DNA of 41,227 bases from Chitinophaga pinensis (GCA_943327315.2 CALPWQ020000009.1:1-41227); one strand, 5' to 3'; shown: positions 8,884 through 16,930, counted from the first letter of the stretch. Notes: generated from the sequence alone by a model not told the origin. A program made the numbers and translations.

Positions 8884-10095
8884 TCATTTATTGAGGAGCC
8901 AGTCTATGGCATTTATTTTTTTTATTCCATTATACGTTCCAGTATCATAATCCATTGTAATCAATAATTTTTCAAAATGGTCTGGAATGGTATTTAGCGG
9001 TGTCAATTCTCTTTCTAAGGTTACTTTGTCTTGAACTGTTTGTGATACTTGAATGTATTGCGTAAATCCATCATTGTTTCGAACAATAAAATCAACTTCT
9101 AAATTGTTGACTTTTCCAATCCAAACTTGGTAATTTCGTCGGATGAGTTCCAAATAAACAATATTTTCTAAAAGATGTCCTGCATCACTTGCTAGTTCTT
9201 TGCCAAGTATGGCATTTCGAAAACCTAAATCAACCAAATAGTATTTTTCTTGTGTTGCCAAGTGTTGTTTTCCTTTGACATCATAGCGATTAACTTTGTA
9301 GAAAAGGTAAGATTCAACCAATGTGTCGATGTATTTGGAGACAGTTTTGTTATCAATTTTCTTCTTATTCGCCGTTAACACCTTGGCGATGTTTCCTGCT
9401 GATACAGTAGATCCAACAGAATCTATTAGAAAGTTCACAACTTCCTGATAAGAATCTTCTCCATAAATGGTATGTCTTACAGAAATGTCATTCTCGTAGA
9501 TATTTCTAAAAACAGTTTGCAAATATTCCGTTGCGAAAAAATTTCCTTCTGCGGATAATCTTACCGCCTCAGGGAAACCACCTGTTTGAATGTATTCTGC
9601 AAAAGCACGGTCTGGATTCGTGTGTTTTTCTGTAAATTCTAGGTATTCGGCAAAAGAAAAGGGTAGTACATTTATTTCAAATGCCCTGCCTGTTAATAAT
9701 GTTGCCAATTCACTGGAAAGTAAAAAAGCATTGGACCCCGTGACATACAAATCTATATTAGGATGAACATACAACCCCTCCAACAGTTTTTCAAATTCCG
9801 GAACGTTCTGAACTTCATCAATGAATACATAATTTGTTTCTTTAGGATTTAGATTTTCAAGAATATAATCATAAATTTCTTTCCAGTTTTTCTCAGCTAA
9901 AAAACGAAACTCGGGCATATCCATGTTGATTGCCAAAATGGAAACATTGGCATTTTCATTGCGCAATAAATCTTGAAATTGGATCATCAAAGTTGATTTT
10001 CCACATCTTCTAACACCAGTTGCTACCTTGATGAAATTCTTATCTTTGAGAACAGATAGTTTATCTAAATAACGCTTCCGAACAATTGTTTTCAT
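8884..10095 (-). CDS. AAA_14/DUF4143 ATP-binding protein
   Basis: A 403-residue P-loop ATPase. The AAA domain covers residues about 15-150, with Walker A GVRRCGKSTLM and Walker B YVFIDEVQNVPEFE, followed by a sensor-like TGSNAFLL. A winged-helix-like segment lies at about 205-265 (DSVGSTVSAGNIAKVL). The C-terminal DUF4143 part ends in a PD-(D/E)XK-like stretch (NNLEVDFIVRNN, YIQVSQTV). The family is widespread and mobile in Bacteroidota, usually as single genes; its role is not established. The start is supported by a TAACTTTG box 4 bases upstream of the ATG. The gene lies between two copies of a tRNA-like repeat and has a 13-bp inverted repeat in its promoter. The family call is firm; the function is unknown. 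Confidence 0.9.
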   Translation of the reverse strand: MKTIVRKRYLDKLSVLKDKNFIKVATGVRRCGKSTLMIQFQDLLRNENANVSILAINMDMPEFRFLAEKNWKEIYDYILENLNPKETNYVFIDEVQNVPEFEKLLEGLYVHPNIDLYVTGSNAFLLSSELATLLTGRAFEINVLPFSFAEYLEFTEKHTNPDRAFAEYIQTGGFPEAVRLSAEGNFFATEYLQTVFRNIYENDISVRHTIYGEDSYQEVVNFLIDSVGSTVSAGNIAKVLTANKKKIDNKTVSKYIDTLVESYLFYKVNRYDVKGKQHLATQEKYYLVDLGFRNAILGKELASDAGHLLENIVYLELIRRNYQVWIGKVNNLEVDFIVRNNDGFTQYIQVSQTVQDKVTLERELTPLNTIPDHFEKLLITMDYDTGTYNGIKKINAIDWLLNK

Positions 10096-10099
10096 AAAA

Positions 10100-10107
10100 C
10101 AAAGTTA
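10100..10107 (-). promoter_or_regulatory. -7 box TAACTTTG of the AAA_14 gene
   Basis: This matches the Bacteroidota sigma-A -7 consensus TAnnTTTG and lies 4 bases before the ATG, so transcription would begin at or next to the start codon (leaderless or nearly so). I see no good TTTG -33 element at the usual distance. Confidence 0.5.
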
Positions 10108-10110
10108 ATA

Positions 10111-10154
10111 AAAATTCCTAAAACTTATTAACCTGATGAACTTTTAGGAATTTT
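10111..10154. promoter_or_regulatory. 13-bp inverted repeat, candidate operator
   Basis: The arms AAAATTCCTAAAA (10111-10123) and TTTTAGGAATTTT (10142-10154) are perfect complements separated by 18 bases. They begin 4 bases upstream of the -7 box of the ATPase gene and cover the -33 region, so a bound protein would block the promoter. Autoregulation by the gene product is possible but not shown. Confidence 0.55.
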
Positions 10155-10187
10155 ACACCATTGGAATTATCAAAATACTTATCTCGA

Positions 10188-10230
10188 GTTTACGGCATAA
10201 AAAAACCTGAGCCAAATAACTCAGGTTTTC
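10188..10230 (-). terminator. Hairpin terminator, copy of the tRNA-fMet terminator
   Basis: The stem AAAACCTGAG/CTCAGGTTTT has an 8-base loop and a T-run on the minus strand. It is nearly identical, including the TTTACGGCATAAAAAA flank, to the terminator of tRNA-fMet at 11013-11056, differing by one loop base. On the minus strand it follows tRNA-like copy 2 and so also ends transcription of the kinase gene. Confidence 0.8.
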
Positions 10231-10295
10231 CTTGTAGAGAGGAGTATCGAATTATCGAACCTGATTTGGGAGGGCTTGGAGGAAATTGAATCTAT
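10231..10295 (-). repeat. tRNA-3'-end-like direct repeat, copy 2 (chimeric)
   Basis: Bases 10238-10274 match copy 1 (8781-8817) exactly. The adjoining terminator (10188-10230) instead matches the one beside tRNA-fMet, so this copy is a mosaic of the two flanking units. That suggests recombination between them. Confidence 0.75.
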
Positions 10296-10317
10296 TTATT
10301 AACCCAAAAGATTAAAG

Positions 10318-10971
10318 TTAATCCAGGTTGTTAAAATCCATCCAAAATTCATCCGTCAAATAAAACACCGTATCGATGAAATAAAGAAGACCATCCTTTG
10401 TTAACACATTTTCATCGTGAAGATCTTCTAGAATCAATCCTAATTCTCGATTGTAATAGTCGTTATTTCTGGTGTTTGAGAATCCATTACTAAGTAGAAA
10501 TTCTTTAATGTGCAAGAGATTCGTCGTTGATGTTACTTCAACAAAAGGTTGTTCAACTACAGCAAATAAATTGTCATTTTCGGTATGAAAGCCAATTAAA
10601 TGATAGGCCGTATCTTCAAAAAAAGTATTGTGCAAGAGCAGGTTATGAAGATAATCTTCCCAAGAATTGTAATAAATAGAATCATTTAACTTGAATACAG
10701 ATTTTTGGTCATTTAAATACACCTTCTGTTCTGCACCTTCACTAACGTATTGATTGAAATCAATGTTGTTAACCCACAATTGATTTTTAAAGATATAAGA
10801 CTCTAATTTCTGCTTTTCTTGCTCTTTGTAGCGCTTTGATCCTTTAGGCGTTGAGCTTGTTGTCTGGCTTTCTCTAAGGTGGTTGGCGATTGCTTGGATA
10901 ATTTTTCCATGCCTAACTTCGCTCTTTCCTGAAATGATTGCATAAAGGTGATATTTTAATGAATTTGACAT
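10318..10971 (-). CDS. Stand-alone polyvalent-protein-type kinase domain
   Basis: A 217-residue cytoplasmic protein. Residues about 1-35 (YHLYAIISGKSEVRHGKII) resemble the leader that precedes kinase domains in phage/plasmid polyvalent proteins. Residues about 80-210 carry the kinase-fold signatures: GAEQKVYLN (glycine-rich strand), SVFKLN (ATP-anchoring Lys), LEDLHDENVL (catalytic Asp plus metal-binding Asn) and FIDTVF (metal-binding Asp). These fit the Ser/Thr/Tyr kinase family described from polyvalent proteins. Here it is a single gene, not part of a giant polyprotein. A TAACTTTG box lies 5 bases before the ATG. The gene is bracketed by copies of the tRNA-fMet terminator, which suggests acquisition. 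Substrate unknown. Confidence 0.75.
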   Translation of the reverse strand: MSNSLKYHLYAIISGKSEVRHGKIIQAIANHLRESQTTSSTPKGSKRYKEQEKQKLESYIFKNQLWVNNIDFNQYVSEGAEQKVYLNDQKSVFKLNDSIYYNSWEDYLHNLLLHNTFFEDTAYHLIGFHTENDNLFAVVEQPFVEVTSTTNLLHIKEFLLSNGFSNTRNNDYYNRELGLILEDLHDENVLTKDGLLYFIDTVFYLTDEFWMDFNNLD

Positions 10972-10976
10972 TCAAT

Positions 10977-10984
10977 CAAAGTTA
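10977..10984 (-). promoter_or_regulatory. -7 box TAACTTTG of the kinase gene
   Basis: The same octamer as at the AAA_14 gene, placed 5 bases before the ATG, so a near-leaderless transcript is expected. No clear -33 element is visible. Confidence 0.45.
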
Positions 10985-11012
10985 CGGAAAAAATGGAAAG
11001 AGTAACAGGTTC

Positions 11013-11056
11013 AGTTTACGGCATAAAAAAACCTGAGCCAAATGACTCAGGTTTTC
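11013..11056 (-). terminator. Terminator of tRNA-fMet
   Basis: The stem AAAACCTGAG/CTCAGGTTTT (11028-11055) is followed on the minus strand by seven T. It sits immediately downstream of the tRNA 3' end. A near-identical copy lies at 10188-10230. Confidence 0.85.
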
Positions 11057-11060
11057 CTAG

Positions 11061-11133
<73 letters not shown>

Positions 11134-11164
11134 ATATATCTTTTATTGCCTATTTCAATTCATT

Positions 11165-11235
11165 CTCGAACTTGCGTCCGTCAGCTGACGGATATGAGCC
11201 CGAGGAGCTACTCCCGATACTTCGGGACTCCACCC
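11165..11235 (-). pseudogene. tRNA-fMet pseudogene interrupted by two palindromes
   Basis: Blocks of the neighbouring tRNA recur in the same order: CTCGAAC.TGCG, TATGAGCCCGA.GAGCTA and CTCCACCC. Between them sit a perfect 16-bp palindrome TCCGTCAGCTGACGGA (11177-11192), in place of the bases between the T-arm and anticodon arm, and a hairpin TCCCGA-TACT-TCGGGA (11212-11227), in the D-loop. The acceptor 3' strand is lost. It cannot fold as a working tRNA. Confidence 0.7.
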
Positions 11236-11330
11236 ACACTCTATTCATTCAAATTCTGAACCCGAATGCACTGCGAAGATAGGCATTCATTGTTGAAAAA
11301 CCAAATTTACTTTTGAAATGCTCGAAACAA

Positions 11331-11843
11331 CTAATCGTTGTCTTGATGCTCAACGTGCTTTTCGGTTGAATTCTTTGCGACATCTCCACGCAATTCGGGA
11401 CGGCGGATTTTACCTCCAGTGTTTCCAATAATCATCATCAATCCAAACGTGGTTGCCGCCAAAGATAATACAGCACTTTTCATGAGACCTTGTTTTGAAT
11501 GTTTAGCGTCATTTGAACTCTTAGATCGCGACATCACAATGAGCAAAACCAATGAGGCTATAGCCAAAGCTATCATTAGGATAAGGCCTGTTTCCGCTAG
11601 CTCTTCGTGCTCATGAATCATGTCGTGCGAAGAATCTTTGAATCGTTCAGCTACTTCTTCTGCTCCTTCCCCTGTGAAATAGGTGGGTAAGGTGGCAATG
11701 CCGGTAACAATGAATGTGATCAAGCCCGTCTTCTCCAAGGTGTTGTTTCGGCGAAACATCCCAATTCCGAAAATTATTACTCCAACAAAAACCCCGAAAA
11801 TGGGTGCGTGATTGAGAATTAAATGTATGTGTCCAGCATTCAT
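11331..11843 (-). CDS. Small four-helix membrane protein, DUF2231-like
   Basis: A 170-residue integral membrane protein with about four hydrophobic segments (residues ~10-28, 38-55, 84-103 and 123-141). Conserved-looking histidines lie at the membrane edge: HIHLILNHAPIFG at the N-terminus and HDMIHEHEELAETG in the loop before helix 3. The pattern resembles DUF2231-type proteins, whose histidines may bind heme or metal. The tail after residue 140 is polar, with several Lys, Arg and His. It stands alone between the tRNA region and an adhesin gene. The function is not known and the family assignment is tentative. Confidence 0.65.
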   Translation of the reverse strand: MNAGHIHLILNHAPIFGVFVGVIIFGIGMFRRNNTLEKTGLITFIVTGIATLPTYFTGEGAEEVAERFKDSSHDMIHEHEELAETGLILMIALAIASLVLLIVMSRSKSSNDAKHSKQGLMKSAVLSLAATTFGLMMIIGNTGGKIRRPELRGDVAKNSTEKHVEHQDND

Positions 11844-11951
11844 GAGCTACAATTTTTAGCGAATGTATCGCTTTATTCCTAATTAAATAATGATTTAAAT
11901 CAGCAATATTGAATAGTTAAACGGTTAAAAAGCAAGAAGAAGAAGAAACCC

Positions 11952-14582
11952 TTACCTCACAAGTTGAAAAAACGTATGCCCTTCCTGAATTGTAGCATCT
12001 AGACCAGTCACGGTATATTTCACAAAGTAGGTTCCTTCCACTGCATCCTTTCCTTTCACTTTTCCGTCCCATTTATCCGTTATATTGTCGAACTCGGTCA
12101 TTACCAACCCCCAACGATCGATGATTACCGCTTCTAGAGTTTTTGCATTTTTTGTGGTTATGAAATAAAAATCATTGGCATCATCTGAATTTGGTGAGAA
12201 AACATTTGGCACATACACTTCTAAAGGATCCATAGGTATAACCGTAATGAATGTCGTCCAGGTATCATCACAAATTCCATTACTTGCGGTTAGCACGACA
12301 GCATAGGTTCCAGGCTCATTATAGATGACGGTTTGTGAATCATTGGTGCTAGTAGGATTGGTTTCACCATTGCCAAAATCCCATAAATATTCAGTGGCAT
12401 TTGTACTTAAATTATCAAAGACAATGGTTAACGGAGGATTTCCGGTGGAATCCAAATTTTGACCTAAGGCATCAGGAATCGGGACAATGGTTACATTCGT
12501 AACTGCATTGGAAACACACCCATTTCCATCCGTAATTGTTAGGGTATAGGCAGTGCTCACAGTAGGAGATACATTCACCGTACTTGTCGTGTTTCCGTCA
12601 GTCCATAAATAAGAATAAGGTTGTGTGCCTCCAGAAGCAACTCCTGATAAAACAGTTGACATCCCCACACATAGCGTGGTATCCATTGAACTTGATGCAT
12701 TCAATAGCGTGGGTTCCGTGATACTATTATTCACTGTAGCGACACAGCCATTGGCATCGACAAGAGTGAAGGTATAATTCCCCGCTGATAGGGTTGAGAA
12801 ATTTGGTGTGGATTGAGGCGCTTGACCATTTACTGAATAAAGGTAAGGTGGCAATCCGTTCGAAGCGGTCACATCTGTAGTACCATCCATCGCCCCAAAG
12901 CAACTCACATTGGTTGAATTGACAACTGTAATTATTGGAAAAGCATCCGCACCAACAGTGACCGGAATTGTCGTGGTGCATCCATTTCCATCTGTTAGAA
13001 GCACTGTAAAATTATTTGCAGCAATGGCATTGAAAATACCAGTAGGCTGAGTCGTGACACCATTGTCAATTGAATACGTCAATGGAGAAATTCCTCCTGC
13101 TCCAGAAACCTCAAGGGAACCATTCGCAAGGTTGCAGGTGGTATTATTGGTTCCAATCTCTGTTAAATTAAGCGCCAAAGGCTCAATAACTGTTGTGTCA
13201 ATTGATTCTACACACCCATTGTTATCTGTGACTACTATCGTATAATTACCTGCCGTTAAATTGGAGAATGACCCCGAAGTTCCATTGGATGTTCCGTTGA
13301 TGGTGAAACTGTATGGCGTTGTTCCACCACTTGCCGACCCAACAATTGAACCCGATGATCCACCATTGCACAGGACATTCTGAACAGAACCAATAGATAA
13401 GGCTAAAGTTGAATTGTCTTGAATAGACACGTTTAGTGTCGAAATACAACCTGCTGCATCTTGGACATAAGCAGTGTAGGCACCAACAGATAAACCTGTG
13501 AAACTCGTCCCTGGTTGGTAAGTTATATTGTCTAATGAATAGGTATATCCTGGAGTTCCTCCTGAAGCACCAACAGAAAATCCTCCATTCGAAAGACCGC
13601 ATGAAGCTGGTGTATTTGCAGTTTGTGATAAAATCAATCCCGTATTTGCTGGAGTAACTAGCACCTGATCTTCTTCGATAACGGTGGTCCCATCGCAGCG
13701 GGTATAGGTTGCACGCGCTGTATAAGTGGTGGCCACACTAGGACAAACACTTAGTGAGGTTGTTGTACCGATCACATTTGTTCCTTCCAACCAATCAATG
13801 GTGTAAATAGGTGCTCCATTGGGTAAAAATCGCCAAGCTTCGGGTGTATTGACGGTCCATGCCCCAGTGTTTCGAGCCGGCGGAGTTATTCCCGCATTTC
13901 CCGCAGGATTTTGAATCCCAATGACTGCATTGCCGCTATTCCAACCTGAACATGTAGGTTTAGACTGAACATACACGTCAATTGCATTTGTTGTTTCATA
14001 CAGCACAATCATGTGACGGCTTGTGATATTCGTGCAGGAAAATTGACAAATTTGATCGTAGGAAACTACAAAAATTCGGCATGGAGCCGTACCTACCAAG
14101 TTCCACTTGATATTGCCGCAAACAGATGGATCTATATCATGATAAATTCCAAAGATATTTCCTGCCGGTGCTAGTGCTGCGGAAGGACACGTTGCGGTAA
14201 ACGGCCATGGACAATATAGACCAGCATTTGCAGTATTAAATGACAAATTCCCATTTGCACCCACTAAAATTTGAGAGTAATTCACCCCATAAAAACAAAA
14301 GTTAAACGGGAGATTAATTATAGGACTCCAAATGTCATCCGTTCCAACCGAAACACCTGTTCCAGCTTGATTGTAAGGGATAGGAGGATTGTGTGGAATT
14401 GAACCCACAGAATAACTTGTCGTTGCTCCTGCATTGAATGGAGTGGCCGTTAAGGTTGCACAAGGAGTCGAACAATTAAGGGTTTGGTCCGGACCAGCAT
14501 TCACGGAAGGACAGCCAGGAAATTGTGCACTTGCATACATGTGCAAGAAACATCCTATCAAGAAAGGCAGTAGTTTTCTCAT
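11952..14582 (-). CDS. SprB-repeat adhesin with PKD and type B CTD
   Basis: An 876-residue secreted protein with signal peptide MRKLLPFLIGCFLHMYASAQ. Residues about 50-265 form a Cys-rich N-terminal beta domain (LPFNFCFYGVNYSQILVGANG), the kind found before repeats in Bacteroidota surface proteins. Four SprB-type repeats of about 70 residues follow (for example NVLCNGGSSGSIVGSASGGT and ENVSCFGAMDG-like copies, each ending near DxNGCV). After them come an Ig-like module, a PKD domain (EYLWDFGNGETNP) and a CHU_C type B sorting domain (VFSPNSDDANDFYF, VIIDRWGLVMTEF). T9SS export and surface display in adhesion or gliding are inferred. No PorP/SprF gene is adjacent, so its partner must be elsewhere or shared with the first operon. 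Confidence 0.92.
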   Translation of the reverse strand: MRKLLPFLIGCFLHMYASAQFPGCPSVNAGPDQTLNCSTPCATLTATPFNAGATTSYSVGSIPHNPPIPYNQAGTGVSVGTDDIWSPIINLPFNFCFYGVNYSQILVGANGNLSFNTANAGLYCPWPFTATCPSAALAPAGNIFGIYHDIDPSVCGNIKWNLVGTAPCRIFVVSYDQICQFSCTNITSRHMIVLYETTNAIDVYVQSKPTCSGWNSGNAVIGIQNPAGNAGITPPARNTGAWTVNTPEAWRFLPNGAPIYTIDWLEGTNVIGTTTSLSVCPSVATTYTARATYTRCDGTTVIEEDQVLVTPANTGLILSQTANTPASCGLSNGGFSVGASGGTPGYTYSLDNITYQPGTSFTGLSVGAYTAYVQDAAGCISTLNVSIQDNSTLALSIGSVQNVLCNGGSSGSIVGSASGGTTPYSFTINGTSNGTSGSFSNLTAGNYTIVVTDNNGCVESIDTTVIEPLALNLTEIGTNNTTCNLANGSLEVSGAGGISPLTYSIDNGVTTQPTGIFNAIAANNFTVLLTDGNGCTTTIPVTVGADAFPIITVVNSTNVSCFGAMDGTTDVTASNGLPPYLYSVNGQAPQSTPNFSTLSAGNYTFTLVDANGCVATVNNSITEPTLLNASSSMDTTLCVGMSTVLSGVASGGTQPYSYLWTDGNTTSTVNVSPTVSTAYTLTITDGNGCVSNAVTNVTIVPIPDALGQNLDSTGNPPLTIVFDNLSTNATEYLWDFGNGETNPTSTNDSQTVIYNEPGTYAVVLTASNGICDDTWTTFITVIPMDPLEVYVPNVFSPNSDDANDFYFITTKNAKTLEAVIIDRWGLVMTEFDNITDKWDGKVKGKDAVEGTYFVKYTVTGLDATIQEGHTFFQLVR

Positions 14583-14728
14583 ATTATGAGGAATAAAATG
14601 TTGTTAAATCTAAGCTAAAAAAATGGGAGGTTTACATTTTTTGCTTTAGAAAAATGATTCTATTGATTCAGAATCATTCTTTTAACAGACAAATATTCTT
14701 TTGAAACTACTCAAATCCAATCAGAATG

Positions 14729-15010
14729 TCAAAATTCCGAATCCTTGATCAATGCAAAAAGTTCAACAGACTTTTTCAACGCATACAAGGGCAGGGTAGG
14801 CATCAATTCATTCACTTTATCCACGTCAATTCCCTTGAAAATAAGCACCGCTCCATTGCGTCCTTGTCTTAAGAAAAGCTGATCGAGAAATCCTGCTTCT
14901 TTCCATTGGGCGACAACTTCACGTTCATGTTTAATGATTTCAGGGAAATTCGCTGGTAGATTTTCTATATCAATCGTCAGGATAACCATTATTCTATTCA
15001 TATTTTCCAT
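14729..15010 (-). CDS. Small YCII/muconolactone-isomerase-like protein
   Basis: A 93-residue protein with the pattern of a dimeric alpha-beta barrel: strand (NRIMVILTIDI), helix (FPEIIKHEREVVAQWKEAGF), strand (LFLRQGRNGAVLIFKG), helix (DKVNELMPTLP) and final strand. The spacing resembles YCII and muconolactone delta-isomerase proteins, but I cannot point to a conserved catalytic residue. It could start at the first or third Met; both are compatible. It is followed on the same strand by an adhesin gene, with no clear functional link. Confidence 0.6.
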   Translation of the reverse strand: MENMNRIMVILTIDIENLPANFPEIIKHEREVVAQWKEAGFLDQLFLRQGRNGAVLIFKGIDVDKVNELMPTLPLYALKKSVELFALIKDSEF

Positions 15011-15256
15011 AATTATTCAATGTCACTATTCATATTTAAAAACTCAGGCGCAGAGTGGTTTCAACTGCCATTGTAAGAAAACCTATCCCTCTGTGCTTCT
15101 GTGGTATTCTCCGTCGGTCAACTATAAATGTACTCCATTTTTTTACCGCTGATGCACAAAGAACAATCAACTGTCCAAGGAAATCAAGGTTTTGACAAAT
15201 ACACTTTAGAACTGAAATGGCTTTTCAATCAGAATTTCGCTGCTCATTCGTCAAAT

Positions 15257-16336
15257 TTAATTGTTTAAAAACGGATAATCAATATATCCCTTATCCTGAC
15301 CACTATACATCGTTGCACGGTCTGCTTCATTGAGTTCAGCATCGAGCTCAAAACGTTTCGGTAAATCTGGATTCGCCAAAAATAAAGTGCCGAAAGATAT
15401 CATTTTTACCAATCCTTTTATCAATTCCGCCTCTCCAGTTTCTCGGGTAAATCCACAATTAGCCATGACAGGATGCACGCACAATCTCCCTAACGTTTCC
15501 AGGACATCATCCGGGTATTGTGGGAATTTATCCGCTGGGAATGGAACCTTCATGAGGTGGATGTACGCCAAAGGCATGTGATTGAGTTCGCCAATTAGTT
15601 TCGTAAACTGTGCGATCGGATCAATATGTGTGATGGAGTTGTAAGTGCTCGTTGGTGATAATCGAATGGCCGCCTTATCTTCACCGATAGCTTCAACGAT
15701 TTCGTGCATGATTTCCACCACAAAGCGATTCCTGTTTTCGTCACTTCCACCGTATTCATCGGTGCGTTGATTGGCGCTATCCGCCAAAAATTGGTTCGGC
15801 AGATATCCAAATGCCGCATGCAATTCCACTCCATCAAATCCAACTTCCATGGCATTTAAAGCCGCTTGCTTGTATTCCTGTACAATCTCTTTTACTTCTT
15901 CGGTAGACAACTCACGGGGCGTTTCGTAATCTTTCATGCCCTCCATGGTGAAATGCTGCTGTCCTTGAATGGCAATCGCTGATGGTGCAACGGGCTGTTC
16001 TCCATTTTTTACGAGTGAATGTCCAACACGTCCTGTATGCCAAAGTTGAGCGTAGATTACTCCTCCCTCATCATGCACCGCCTTGGTCACTTTCTTCCAG
16101 GCGTCGATTTGTTCTTGGGTATACATTCCAGGTGTCATCGGACTCCCTGTTGCTTGCTGACTGATATTGATGGCTTCACTGATAATCAACCCCGCACTAG
16201 ATCGTTGGGTGTAATACGTAACCGTTGACTCGCCAACCACTCCACTGAAACTCGCACGGCTGCGAGTCATTGGCGCCATAGCCATGCCATTTTTCAAAAG
16301 GTGTTTCCCTATTTTTACTGGTGATAATAGTTTCAT
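15257..16336 (-). CDS. Old yellow enzyme family FMN oxidoreductase (alkene reductase)
   Basis: A 359-residue TIM-barrel flavoprotein of the NADH:flavin oxidoreductase family, which reduces electrophilic alkenes and related compounds. Signatures are NGMAMAPMTRSRA near the N-terminus, AQLWHTGRVGHS (strand 3), the FDGVELHAAFGYLPNQF region, and RTDEYGGSDENRNRFV. The length is typical. In most family members the substrate-anchoring pair is HxxH or HxxN (HGANGYL, HAAHGYL); here it reads HAAF, so the second residue appears replaced by Phe. The gene is divergent from an HxlR-type regulator with repeated operator-like sites between them. Induction by an electrophile or quinone through that regulator is inferred. 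Confidence 0.92.
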   Translation of the reverse strand: MKLLSPVKIGKHLLKNGMAMAPMTRSRASFSGVVGESTVTYYTQRSSAGLIISEAINISQQATGSPMTPGMYTQEQIDAWKKVTKAVHDEGGVIYAQLWHTGRVGHSLVKNGEQPVAPSAIAIQGQQHFTMEGMKDYETPRELSTEEVKEIVQEYKQAALNAMEVGFDGVELHAAFGYLPNQFLADSANQRTDEYGGSDENRNRFVVEIMHEIVEAIGEDKAAIRLSPTSTYNSITHIDPIAQFTKLIGELNHMPLAYIHLMKVPFPADKFPQYPDDVLETLGRLCVHPVMANCGFTRETGEAELIKGLVKMISFGTLFLANPDLPKRFELDAELNEADRATMYSGQDKGYIDYPFLNN

Positions 16337-16361
16337 GTTTCTATTTTCAATTGATTTAGGT

Positions 16362-16369
16362 CAAATTTA
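16362..16369 (-). promoter_or_regulatory. -7 box TAAATTTG of the oxidoreductase gene
   Basis: The octamer matches TAnnTTTG and lies 25 bases before the ATG, a normal distance for a short leader. The -33 region (about 16389-16396) has only a weak ATTG and falls inside the first GACCAAT repeat, which would suit repression. Confidence 0.5.
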
Positions 16370-16389
16370 CTACCTTCGTCTAGTTATAT

Positions 16390-16436
16390 GACCAATATGC
16401 ACTTTTTGTATATAGACCAATATTTTAGACCAATGG
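16390..16436. promoter_or_regulatory. Three GACCAAT repeats, candidate HxlR operator
   Basis: GACCAATAT occurs at 16390-16398 and 16415-16423, each preceded by a TATA-like stretch, and GACCAATGG at 16428-16436. The spacing is 25 and 13 bases. They lie in the divergent region between the oxidoreductase and the regulator. The third copy overlaps the ATG I prefer for the regulator, which would allow autoregulation. Confidence 0.5.
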
Positions 16437-16780
16437 AAAACACGAAGGTTCGAAAGACAAAAGACTTCATTCCTGGCAATTGCCCGGTTGCATTTTGCAT
16501 GAATATCATTGGAGGAAAATGGAAACCCAGTGTCATCCACATGATCCGCACCGATCGAAACCGCTACAGTTTGTTGTTGAAGAATATTCCAGAAATCAGC
16601 AAACAAACCTTGACGAATCAATTGCGGGAGTTGGAAACAGACGGCATCATCGAACGGATCATTTATGCTGAGATTCCACCACGCGTAGAATACAAAATCA
16701 CACCTTACGGAAGTACCTTGTTGCCCATCATCGACAGCATGTACCAATGGGCGAAAATCCATATGCCCAATATTCTATAG
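16433..16780 (+). CDS. HxlR-family transcriptional regulator
   Basis: A 115-residue winged-helix protein. The signature NCPVAFCMNIIGGKWKPSVI is the HxlR hallmark. The wing region (ISKQTLTNQLRELETDGIIER, PPRVEYKITPYG) is complete, and the length is typical. The track starts 15 codons upstream at 16388; I prefer ATG 16433 because the extra residues are not family-like and that DNA holds GACCAAT repeats. The family includes sensors of aldehydes, quinones and disulfide stress, where a cysteine near the N-terminus (Cys here in NCPVAFC) reacts. Control of the divergent old yellow enzyme gene is inferred from position. Confidence 0.88.
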   Translation: MENTKVRKTKDFIPGNCPVAFCMNIIGGKWKPSVIHMIRTDRNRYSLLLKNIPEISKQTLTNQLRELETDGIIERIIYAEIPPRVEYKITPYGSTLLPIIDSMYQWAKIHMPNIL

Positions 16781-16930
16781 GATAGAAAAGGGGTGTGTTA
16801 GGGTGAAGCTGTAAACGACTAGTAAATAGCTGAAGTTGATACTCCGATCTTATTTTTTCCATACTATACTGTGTCTTTTATTTTTTTATGTCAATGAAAC
16901 AAAGTAAATTGAATAAAAATAACTACTACT

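Noticed and set aside
8771-10295. Functional tRNA genes at the two tRNA-like repeats
   Set aside because: Neither copy has a base-paired T-stem, an anticodon arm or a 5' half; only the 3' end resembles a tRNA.
13246-13602. 118-codon minus-strand ORF within the second adhesin
   Set aside because: It is an alternative frame of the SprB-repeat gene; its Trp/Cys/Arg-rich translation is typical of a shadow.
16370-16762. 130-codon minus-strand ORF opposite the HxlR gene
   Set aside because: The plus-strand frame has the complete HxlR signature, and the minus frame has none.
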